This document shows, piece after piece, positions 1 to 12,400 of a stretch of DNA of 64,000 nt. A program made the position numbers and the translations under genes. The stretch spans positions 1,358,001-1,422,000 of the forward strand of contig CAMQGK010000559.1 in NCBI GenBank assembly GCA_947000775.1, read 5' to 3'. This stretch comes from Pterois miles. Lineage: Eukaryota > Chordata > Actinopteri > Perciformes > Scorpaenidae. The notes beneath the pieces are model-generated. The model was not told the DNA's origin. It saw only the letters and a program-made list of their open reading frames with translations, and ran no database searches. The number at the start of each line of letters is the position of its first letter. Position 1 is the first letter of the stretch.

Positions 1-393
1 TTTTACATTTAAGTGCTCAGACATCAGGCAAGTATCAAATCACTGAAAATATTGTAATGCATAATTGTGGGAATAATGTTTTGTGGTTCGATGATAGAAA
101 TGGCAGTACTTCTGAGGCTGCACAAGGCGGGAGAGTTCGGGCGGGAATGGCAAACGTAAATACTGACCATGTCCTGTGAGCTAGTTCTGCTGAAAACAAT
201 CAGCTTTATATGCTTCTGTGTCAGAGCATTGAATAAATACCTTCAGCCATTTCAAATTGAATCACACTATTGACTGGGAATGTCTGATTAAGACAACACC
301 AGGGACTTTCATATACAGCACCTGCAATGAGAATCTGAAATCTGTAGAATTCATTAGGATAGAAAAAATCTATCCTCTATCATTAGTACTCAC
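1..393. other. cacna1s intron 28, partial
   Basis: Intronic sequence downstream of exon 28. I see no splice-bounded open segment resembling the IVS3-S4 linker exon, and no clear repeat. Confidence 0.7.
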
Positions 394-477
394 ATCAACT
401 TCACTTAGGATCACATCAACGACACTGCCGACGACGATGATGAAGTCAAAGACGTTCCAGGGGTCTCCAAAGTAGCC
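394..477 (-). CDS. cacna1s: cacna1s exon 28 (IVS3), last exon in window
   Basis: 84 bp. GYFGDPWNVFDFIIVVGSVV and then DVILSEVD, with donor GTGAGT. The next exon (IVS3-S4 linker, alternatively spliced in mammals) is not present in positions 1-393. Confidence 0.95.
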
Positions 478-3400
478 CTGCAAAAACAGATAAAATATTG
501 CCGACACAGTAGGACATTGGACTGGGTGGATAACCAACTGAATCAAAAACAGTGAAGTCGTTACCCTCGCTTTGAAGGCCATGAGCTTGAGAATCATCTC
601 CACAGTGAAAAGCACGGTGAAGATCAAGTTCAGGGTGTCTGACAGCTTGGTCACATGGTCCGACTGGTTACAGTGCTGTTAAAAGAGGACAGAAATATTA
701 ACCTTGGCATGTTATAATTGTTAATTTGATGTAGCATTATTACAAAATGCAGTTTTGTTGAAGGTAATTACATGTAATGTGAAAGAAATGCTAACATTAG
801 AGCAATATACTGGCTTAAAGCCATTCAGTTTTTCTCTATAACATTAAATATTTCTGATGGAACAAACAACACAAGAGCTAAAAAACAAATACATCTTTTA
901 GGCATTTAGCGTCAACAGAAGATCCTTGCTTACTGTTCTGCTGGTGTGCGGTTTCTACCATAAACAGTTGTGGTTAGTTATTTGTGATTGTGTGTTCATC
1001 AGCACCTCCAGCCCTGAAGTACATGTTATACATCTTTTTAGTGAGTACCATGTTAGCATAAGCAATAGAAATGATGGAAAAACCTACAAATAAATAAATA
1101 AGATTCAAGTTGTAATAAAACTGAATTGTCCTTAATTAATAAATAAATCAGGTCTAGAGTGAAACATTAAAGGTCCCATATCATGCTCATTTTCAGGTTC
1201 ATAATAGTATTTTGTGTTTCTGCTTGAACATGCTTACAAGCTGTCATGTTCAAAGAGCTCTATATTTTCCTCATACGGTCTGTCTGAATATGCCTGAAAT
1301 GCTCTGTTTTAGCACATTTCAATAGAGTTGTGTTGCTAAGGAACAGGGTCCATGTTTACTTCCTGTCAGCTGATGTTGTTCACATGCTAGATATAAAACA
1401 GTTTTATAAATGAAAAAATAAACATAAAATTATAAACTGTTTCATATTTATGATTCACATACACTTCAACCTGAAATAAACTGGGACACACTTAAAATGT
1501 TTACATCTAAAACTGTGAAATGGTCTAAAAATTGTAGATTTGTGACATCACAAATGTACAGTTTCTGAATACGGGCTGTGTGTATTTCTCCATAGATTAA
1601 CCCACTTTAAATAAATAAAAACACCCCCCCCCCCCCCCAATAAAAATCAATTAGTTGAGGATTTTGCTGGAAAGATGTAATGTCCAATATTTTAAGTAAA
1701 GTTCTAGTCTTTCAGCAGCCTTGCTGCAATCTCAGTGTTTTAGCTTGCAGCACGACATACCTGCATCCCCAGACACAAGGTGTTGAGCATAATTAGGAAG
1801 AACATGAGGTATTCAAAGTAGCAGGAGGTGACAATGTACCAGACTCTGTACTGGTAGGGGTTTTTGGGGATGTAGCACCTCAGAGGTCGAGCCTTCAGGG
1901 CGTACTGCACACACTGGCGCTGAAGGAGAGGCAGAAGGTGGATGTAAAGAAAACATGATTTGACAGTTGAGTAACATATTTTAGATGTTGCTGGAAATGA
2001 TTGGACTCTCTCACTGTCCTAAGTTTTCACCTCTGAGGTGTCTTATTGTACCTGGTTCTTGTCCAGCTCACAGTCCTTATACTCCTGCTCGCCCTGCTCC
2101 TGGAAAGTGACAATGACGAAGCCCACAAAGATGTTCATCATAAAGAAGGCGATGAGGATGATGTAGATGATGAAGAAAATGGACACATCTACGCGGTTGT
2201 TGAAGACAGGACCCATGTCTTCTTTGTCTGAATCAATGGCTCTGTATAACAGTCTGGGAACAAATTGAGTGATGTTGAGAGATGAGGGGAAACCGGCAGG
2301 ACAGAGATCAAAGATCACACAGCTAATTTGTATAGATGAAATGTATAATTCAGCAGATTAAAAAGGATATATTGCCTCTATTACCATCTCTGCTTCCAGG
2401 AAATGGAATTACATCCAGCTCAATATCCACATAATAAGATCTCAATCAAATAGATATGATAAAGAAAATGAAATTCATCAAATCAAAATTGATGCTGTGC
2501 TTACTTTGGCCAGCCCTCAAATGTGGAAACTGTGAAGAGAGCCAGCATGCCATAAAGCACGTTGTCAAAGTTGAAGTCACTGTTGAGCCATTCCCTCTTA
2601 GCCAGGCCTGTGTCTTGTAGGGAATTCTCTATGTGCTTCACGAAGTATCCCCTGAGAGCAGGCACAGAGAACGGTGACTCTTAAATAAAATTACAGTCTG
2701 ATAGATGAAGTCTACGATGTGTGAAAGATGTTTGCCTTACTGGCATTCCTCCCCTGTCGTTTTCGACGGGTCTGTGCAGCTGTAGAATTTACCCTTGGAG
2801 GGAACGGATTAGGGACACATTTAATACATAAGCAGCCAGGCATCTATAGTTATCGTAGCTTCATCTGGAAATATGACCTTTACAGAATAAAAGTTACCTT
2901 GAAGAGTTGCACTCCGATGCAGGCAAACATGAAATTCAGCAGCATGGTGACCAGGACGATGTTGCCGATGGTTTTGATGGCCACAAACACGCACTGGACC
3001 ACATGCTGTCATTAGAAACAAACAATGACCAGTTTTGACAACTTGTAACTTCAGTATTTCCATTTTAAGCTACTTTATACTTCTACTCCACTGCATACAA
3101 CATTAGTAAATTTTAAACACAGATTACAATTTCACATAAAATCATTTGATAAGCTTATAAAATATGCTGCATTGCTAAAGATACCAGTGGTTTCCAATAT
3201 TATTAATCACGTTTTCACATTTTCACTGAGGTAAAAAAATATTTAGTGGTAGCCGCACACAAATCTAACAACACCATAAATTGCATTTATTTAACCACAA
3301 TAACAAAAATCTATTTCAGCTCTAATACTAGTATAGTACATTTTTTAAGTCATTACAAAGAAATATTATATTATGTATCTGCATTCGCTTTGCAAATCCA

Positions 3401-6400
3401 TCAAGATGTCATCACTTTATCAGAGACAAGAGTGGGGGGGCTTCATAGAAAATACAATCTAATTACAAACACACGTTTTCTGCATAACAATTTCTGTTAC
3501 TGTTGATACTTTTACTTAAGTAGAATTTTTGCCGGATTTTTACTTATAGTGGCGTATTCCATATTGTCGTATTGACTGATTTTATTTGATTAAAGGATCT
3601 TCTTTCACCACTGGAAATAGACATTTCCTTTGGGGAAAATACTGTGTTTATGCATGTGTTGTACCTTTAAACCCTTGGCTCTATTGATGGCCCTGAGAGG
3701 CCTCAGCACCCTCAGCACCCTGAGAATCTTCACCACGGAGATAGCACTGGATCTGCAGATAACACATGGCATATACAGTCTTGATAGGTGGGAATACTAA
3801 AAAGTGTAATTCAGGAAAAAAATAATATACAATAGGGATGTTCTATATCTAATATGGCAATCTCAAAAATGTTTACTCACTCCATCCCCATAGAAAGCAG
3901 AGACACTCCGACCACAAGCAGATCTAGGATGTTGAAGGAGTTACGGCAGAAGGAGCCTTTGTGCATGAAAGCTCCATATACGGTCATCTGTCAGTCATAC
4001 AATTACAGTCAAACCCAGGATACTGAACCAAACAGATTTGTCTTCAAGCTTTTCTTTCAGTATGAGGAAAATGTTGAATGACATTGAATGTCAAATACAA
4101 CTGAGAAAAGTAGTCAATCAACAGGAAATAATAACCTGATTAATTTCACTGACAGATTAATCGCAGATGAAAATAATTGCTAGGTGCAGCCCTAATGTTG
4201 AAAATGTTATGAATCTATTTTCACCAGTACTGACACACAGATCACTGACTGTATTGTTTGCAGTTCAGTGGGGCAATAACCACCATCATTGTGAATTAAT
4301 CAGGTTCTCAGTGGAAACATGTAAGACCTTCAGTGAAGCCAGCCTTACTGACAGGCTTCTCCCCCTCATGATTTCACTATCATGAAGAAAGATTCAAGTG
4401 GCCAGTGATACATATAATACTGTCTCTCTGCCAAAGCACATTTTTTTTTCATATTTTATATATATATATATAAGATATATATAAGATCATTAGCTTCAGA
4501 ACAAAAATATATAAGGTATATGTGTTGTACCTTCAAAGAGCCACACAGTCAAACTTAAGTATGGCAAAACATGAAATATACTACACATTACCTTCAGTAC
4601 AATCTCAATGGTGAACACAGTTGTGAAGACAATGTCAGCATAGGCCAAGATCTGGAGGAAGAGCACAAAAGGATCGCTATCATATTTGGACTTATTTCAA
4701 CAGATAGTGTCCAAAGTGTTGTAGTAGACCTGTTTGTTACCTGGTTTCTGTAGGACTTGGGATCGATGGGGTCCTCAGCTGCCAGGGAGATGGAGGAGAG
4801 CAGGATGAACAGGAGGATTAAGTTGGTGAAGGAAGACGCGTTGATGATCTTGTAGCAAAATTTACGGAACCTGGATACAAATAAATATGCAAAGACATGT
4901 GGTCATCAGTGAATCAATTCACTGTTGTGTTTTCATGATACAGTCTGAGAAAACCGGAGTAAATAGAAAATGCAGTTTCTAAATGATGATTTCATATATT
5001 AAGGGAAAATAACTATCCAAACCTATCTGGCCCTTTGTGAAAAAGTAATTGTGGCCTAAACCTAATAACTGGTTGTGCCACCCTTGGCGCTAACAACTGA
5101 AATCAAGCGTTTGTAATAAATGGCAATGAGTCTTTTACATCGCTGTAGAGGAATTTCAGCCCACGGCCTGTTTAAGGTCATGCCTCAGCGTCTCAATCGG
5201 ACTGAAGTCTGGACTTTGACAAGACCTCTCCAAAACCTTCATTTTTTTTTTTTTTTTTTTTAAGCCATTCAGAGGTGGACTGGCTGGTGTGTTTCGGGTC
5301 ATTGTCCAGCTGCAGAACCCAAGTGGGCTTGAGCTTGAGGTCACGGACTTCAGGATTTTCTGGTTGAGAGCAGAATTCATGGTTCCATCAGTTACGGCAA
5401 GTCGTCCAGGTCCTGAAACAGCAAAGCAGACCCAGACCATCACACTACCACCACCATGTTTGACTGTTAGTATGATGATCTTTTTATGAAATGCTGTGTT
5501 ACTTTTACGCCAGATGTAACGGGATGCACACCAAGTTCAACCTTTGTGTCATCAGTCCACAGATTATTTTCCCAAAAGTCTTGGGGATCATCAAGGTGTT
5601 TTTTGACAAATGTGAGACGAACCTTTGTGTTGTTTTTGGTCAGCAGTGGTTTTCTCCTTGGATCTCTTCCAAGGATGCCATTTTTGCCCGGTCTCTGTCT
5701 TTTTGTTGAATCATGGACGCTGACACTTTGGTAACATTTCCAGATTGATAGATGTCAATGATTTTGTTTCTCATCTGTTCTTGAATTTCTTTAGATCGCA
5801 GCATGACGTGTTGCTTTTTAAGATCTTTTAGCCTCCTTCACTTTGTCAGACAGGCTCTATTTAAGTGATTTCTTGATTCAATAGGTCTGGCAGTAATCAC
5901 GTATGGGTGTAGCTAGTGAAACTGAACGCCGCTTTCCAAAATAATTGTGGTTAATCACAGTTAATTCAAGATTTAACAAGGGGGGGCAATTACTTTTCCA
6001 CATAGGGCCAGGTAGGTTTGGATAGCTTTTTCCCTTAATAAATGAAATCATCATTTTAAAACTGCATTTTCTATTTACTCTGGTTATCTTTGTCTAACAT
6101 TAAAATTTGTTTGATGATCTGAAACAAATACTTTTTCACAGCACTGTATGTCTGATTCCTACTTGTTCTGAGGGCCAAAAATGAAAAAGGAACTGGCTTC
6201 AGGCAGCGGAACGGCTTCTTCCTTCAGCTGCAGGTCTGCCATCGGTCGGGGCCGAGGGCTGATGGGAATTTGAGGCTCTTCCTCCTCATCATCACCTACC
6301 ATGTGGAAGAAAACAGACTCCAGATTCTATAGTGCAATGGCAAATTAACTTAACTTATTGGTTGGTAGTAGTCATGTTGCAGAATGACAGAAGAGAAAAA

Positions 6401-9400
6401 CAAAGCACAGATCCAGCAAATTAAATCAAACTAGTATTTTTGGAATAAAGGAAATCTCTCTACTCTTAATAATGTTACAGACTTTATATGGTCATTACCA
6501 GAGTGGTGTGAAAAAAGCCTAACTTTAGACTCTGCTATAAACTCGGCTGAGGCTAATTATAATGAGGGGTTACTATACTTATACTGTAACATAGCCAAGA
6601 GAGCAGCACTGGTAAACAGCCAGTGTAATGAATATGAATTCCTGCGATCAGTGACCTCCTTCTGCAACAACTATTGCTGAGAAATGTGAGAGCTTTAAGA
6701 GTTCAAGATGCAAGAAAAGAAGAGGTTTAGACATGTGTTACCTGGGAAGTCGTCAGGTGGGAACGGATCTTTCACTTCATTGACATTGGACTCAAATTCA
6801 TCAATTTTGAGCTGTAAAACAAACAAAACGTAACAAAAATGTGTATTATAGCTATGTATGCTCCAGATTAATGTTTCATTGCTAATAGTAAATATATGAT
6901 ATGATACCAAACGTAACACTAACCTTGGCTGTGGTGGGCATGCCCTCCATCTTGGCTCTCTGCTCTGCCAGTTTCTTAGCTATCCTTTCCCTTTCTTCAT
7001 CAGTCTTCTCAGGCATTTTGGACCTGGAGGTTGCAAAGAAAAGGAGTGGAGTAGAGTTTAGTTATGGGAAGGCAGAGCAGATCATCACACTTAGGTTAGC
7101 TATTCTTTTATTCACCTTAGTAGTTTTCTCCTCAACTTCTCCTCCGCCTTTTCTTTCTGAGCTGAAGTCAGACTCTCAGCCTCTGCCAGGTTGTCGACAG
7201 CGATGGCCAAGAAGACATTGAGGAGGATATCTGATTGCACTGAGCTCAAGAAAACAAAATACAGGGTTTTTTTTTCTTCATTTACTTCAATTTCTTTTCT
7301 TGTTTTGCTTTTTTCTGGGTTTGATTTTTTTTCATCTTTTAATTTTTTTTTCCTTGTTTCTAGCTGTTTTTACTTTATTTTTGTCTTATTTACAATCAAT
7401 AGTACTTTTTCACTATGAATCATACAGTATAAACAATACAGGAAGGATATAAGTTAACATCATGTGTGAGCAAACCTATATTTAAATGTTAACTCCTGCA
7501 TTCCTGAAACAAAGTATAAAAAGGAAAGCAAAAACCTTGTTTGTTTAAGAAAATATTGCTAAGTGTACAAGTTTTAGTCCTACTAGTGGTATTGCTCTAT
7601 TGATGGCAATGGTGGTCTGATGGTCTGATGGTCAGTCTGTCAGTCGGCCTGCTGCTTTGGTCCAGACTGAAATATTTCAACTATTGGATGGATTGACATG
7701 AAATTCTCTAGAGACATTTATGGTCTCTAGAGATTGTATCCCACTGACCTTGACGATCCCCTGACTTACAAATATTTATGGATCCCAGATAATGTATCCA
7801 AATTTATCCTGACTTTCTCCAGCACCAGACTTGTGATTTTTCATGAAAGATCTCAACAACTTGCATGGATCACCATGAAATCTTGTACACACATTCATGT
7901 CCCATCAGGATAAATTGTAATAACTTTAGTGTTCCCCTGCCTTTTCATCTGGCACCATCATCAGGTTAAAACTAAGCTGTACATTAGATTTAGTGCCAAT
8001 TAACCACATTCAGTAGAATGGCTCACATCACATTCATTTTGTTTTGTTCCTATCAAGTTCAGGACTCACTTTAAGGTTTTAGTTTTCACATATAGAGCTC
8101 TGCATGGTCAGTCACTGGAGTCAACCTGCTCCATCCTTATATCACCTGTCACGAAGGTCTTCTGACCAGGCTTACTGCTTGTCCCTTGTGCTCCACTAAA
8201 AGCTAAAGGTGATCACGACGTTGCAGTGAATGTCCCTCCTTTAGACCTCCATTCGACCTGTGCTCTCTGTTGATGCCTTTAAAAACAACTAAAGACTCTT
8301 ATTCAAACTGGCCTTTTTGTCTTTTGCTTTTTTAAACTACTGTTTTATTGATTGCTTTTACCGTTTTCTTTTTTTTTTTGCTTTAAATTTTTGTTTTTAA
8401 GTTTTAGTCTTGTAAAGCACTGTGAATTGCATTCTATGAAACGTGCTATACTAAATGAATATATTATTACTATTAATTAGGAAATGCTAGCAAGGTGGTT
8501 GCATGTCTATATTCTCTTAGCCTTGTTAAATCCTAGATTACATAGTGAGTGTGTGTGGAGGATACAGTTTCCACAGACAAAGAGGATGATAAAGTAGATG
8601 GCGACCAGGATGCCAGGAAAGACAGGCCCTCCGTAGGCCATAATGCCATTGTACATTATGGTGGTCCAGTCCTCTCCTGTTAGGATCTGAGAGATAGCCA
8701 TGTGTTAAAAAAGCAGGTATGAAAGGATGAGGAAGATACTGCTACTGTGAATGCACTTGATTTACTCCATGGATCATCAAAATTAAACAAGATATGTTTA
8801 ACAAAATCAGAGCTGACAATGCTAAGAGTTTAAAGCAGAGCATCTATGAATCAGTGTCCAGCCGCACCTGAAACACACTGATGAGGGCCTGCGGGAAGTT
8901 GTCAAAGTTGCTGCGTCTGGGTCTGTGGTCGGCAAAGTTGAATTTCCCCCCAAACACCTGCATGCCCAGGAGGGAAAAAATGACGATGAAGAGGAAGAGA
9001 AGAAGGAGCAGGGAGGCGATGGAGCGTACAGAGTTGAGGAGCGATGCCACAAGATTACTCAAAGAGGTCCAGTACCTGCAAAACAGTTCGAAGAAGAGAG
9101 GTGCTAACTTACATTAAATCACACTATAACTACTTTAATGTAACACAATCCTTTGAGGGGACATAACTTACTTTGTGACTTTAAGGAGCCTCAGCAGTCG
9201 GATGCACCTGAGTACAGAGAAACCCAGCGGAGCCACGGCTCCTGCAGAGAACATGATCATCTCCAGGATGCCGCATAGCACCACAAAGAAGTCAAAACGG
9301 TTAAACAGGGACATGAAATATGCTCTGGGACCCAATGCATACATCTTCACAAACATCTCAATGATAAACAGCACCAGCAGTATACGACTGGCCACATCTG

Positions 9401-12400
9401 TTGAGGTAAGAGAGGAGAGAGATGAATGAATAAAGCTGGGAGCAATAGATTAAAAACAAAACAAAAAAAAATCACAATAATAAATATATTAAAACAAACC
9501 TTGTAAAGAACTGAGCCAGTCAGGCTGGTGGTGGTACTCTGTTGCTATGGTCAAGGTGTTGAGCAAGACGAGGAACATCACTAGCCAGTAAAAGCCCTTG
9601 GTTTTCACATACACCAGGCACTTCATCCTGAAAAAACGGTTCCAGCGACGGGCCAGGCGGCTAAACACAAAAATAACCCTAGCTTACTGTGCTTAGACGC
9701 AGTGAATATTGCATGTTTATACATTTACATAACTGCAAACTTACTAGTAGTAGACAATTCGACTCTTGCCTTCCAGGTCATACAGACTGTCAGTGTCAGA
9801 GTCACTGGTTAAGGGTAGGAGTCCTGACAAGAGAAGAATAGTTGCAATTCAACAATATCTCTACAGAGGATGGGTGATGCTGAGGCAGTTTATAGAGCTG
9901 ACCTTTGCCCTCTTGGTCCGCATTCAGGACTTCAGCATGAGTGATCCACTCCATGTAGCCATGCAGGTCTTCGTCCAGCTGCTGACGCTCTCGCAACTTC
10001 TGGAACTCTCCACGTGACCTGGCCTTCTCTCGCTCTTTGGTAAACTCTCTGAGTAAAAAGACGATAAAAAGTGAAAAAAACATGATTATTTTTTGTTAAT
10101 GTGAAGAGGAAAGATGCAGATAGAAACGACAGAAGATAATAGTTGTCTTACCCACTGAGCACACCCAGAACCAGATTGAGTACAAAGAAGGATCCCAGCA
10201 GAATGAGGGGAACAAAGTAGACCCAGGGCCATTCATTTCCCATGGCATCATTAACCTGACCCAATCCAAACAATATATTTGGTTAGGTAAACTTTACCCA
10301 GATTATACTTACAAAGTAGACACATGCAAAGATTTTGGTGGTAAGACCTCAAATCGCCAAACACTGAAACAGGAAAAACAACTGAGACGATGTTCAGGCA
10401 GTCACTGACCCAGTACAGCACTTTGGTCCATCCCTCCATGGTGATACACTGGTAGACTGTCAGCATGGCAAAGCCAATGTTATCAAAGTGGGTAATGCCA
10501 TTGTTGGGACCCTCCCAGCCTGGCCGACACTCAGAGCCGTTGATCATGCAGCGACGTCCGTTACCAGCCTGAGCGCAGGGTGCAGGCAGCTCGCCTTCTG
10601 CTGTTGAATAGATATCTGTAGGCAAAAGAGAAGAGATGCGTATCATTTTTTACTGTAGCTCCAGGGAATTATAACCGGTAATACATCAGCTTTGACTGTA
10701 AATGACAAAACATATAAAAGTCCAGGTGAAATAGTTTCTGACTGTGCCCTTTTTATACATACTTGTGCCAGTGTAATAGCAGGTTTTATGCATTTTGCAC
10801 TTAAAGAGCTCTAGTCCCATGATGGCATAGATAGTGACCAGTAAAAATACAAGCAGGGCGATGTGCAGCAGAGGCAGCATGGCTTTGAGGATGGAGTTCA
10901 TCACCACCTGCAGGCCTGAATGAAAACAGTGAAACAAAAACATTGTAACAGCACAAATTCTCAGCAACACAAAGAGGACCTACAGTGTTATGCTTATTTT
11001 CAGGTGCATACTTTTATATTTTGGTATTTCGGGTTTTTCTACTAGACCATAGGTGTCAAACTCAAGGCCCGCGGGCCAAATCCGGCCCGCCGCCTCAATT
11101 TATGTGGCCGGCGAGGGCTTGCAAAAAAGATGGAATGCATATCATTCAATTCTATGCCGCTTCACAGAAGTAGTATCCTTAAACTTCATGTCCCACAATG
11201 CATCTCGATTTTTTGACATGCGCACTGTAGCGTCTTAGTCTCAGCGGTTTCCAGCAGCAGCGCAGTGTTGCCAATTTAGCGACTTAGTCGTTATATTTAG
11301 CCAGTTTTCAGACCCCTCGAGCGAGTCTTTCAAATAAGAAATTAGCGACAAGTCTAACGAGTTTTTCTGGTGTTACTGGAGACTTTTGGAGACTCTCATG
11401 AAAGCAGGTATCGTTCTTCAAAGTGAGCAGCGGGTGCTGCGTGGACCCTCCCCGGTCCCAAAGCAGTCACAAGCGGCACAGTCCTCGTCAGCAGACCCTC
11501 CTAGCTGCAGTCTCTGTTCACCCCTCCGCATCCAGACTGAATGAATCACACATGCACAAAGCCGCCACTGGCTGATGGAAATGTAAAATTTTGTGAATCA
11601 AACTCTAAATTTAAAAATATAAGGAAAAAAAAAAAAGAAGTTACTCCGCCAGAGTGTCCCCTTTGGGTCACTTTTGCTTGTCCCAAGCCTGGATAAAGGA
11701 GGAGGGTTGAATTGTGGTATTTAAAAAAAAAAAAAAAAAAACAGAACTAACAGAAGAAAGTTCATTTGTAGTTCTAAACATATTTAGGGAATTGTTTTAC
11801 TCACTTTTTGTACTAAATAATTACTAAAACTAATAAGATAAGATGAACCTTTATTAATCCCCGGAGGGAAATAATATATAATAATAATAATAATAATCAA
11901 ATGCAGAGGCAATTTTTTATATATATATATTTATATACCGGTAGTCTTATAATTACAACCGGCCCTTTGAGGGCAGCCATAATACTGATGTGGCCCCCGA
12001 TGAAATTGAGTTTGACACCCCTGTACTAGACCATGTTTACATGTTTTAATGTTCAAAATGCTTTAATTTTCTCATGCCGGCTGTACTGCAGCACCTCTTT
12101 TCACCCTCTGTCTGAAACGCTCTGTTTGAGCCCCCACCTCCTGAAAAGCCCAATCTGATCTGATTGGTCAACTGGCTCACTGTTATGATTGGTCAACTGA
12201 ACCAAACTCTTCAGACTCTACTCCAGCTCTGCTCTAACTAGCTTTGAGTGCATACCAAACTAGCCAATAGGCAGGTATTATACAAATGTGTTACTTGGTT
12301 GCATCACCACGTTAAAGAAGAAAACGGCGGACTTCAACCGAGGCGTTTCAGACAGTCCAGGAGCAGTGTTTGCCTTTGACTTTGGGCTTTGTAACTTTTG

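Noticed and set aside
4120..4200. Short repeat-like motif (ATTAATCGCAGATGAAAATA, then ATTGCTAGGTGCAGCCCTAA)
   Set aside because: It resembles a common fish repeat end, but too little remains to set boundaries or class.
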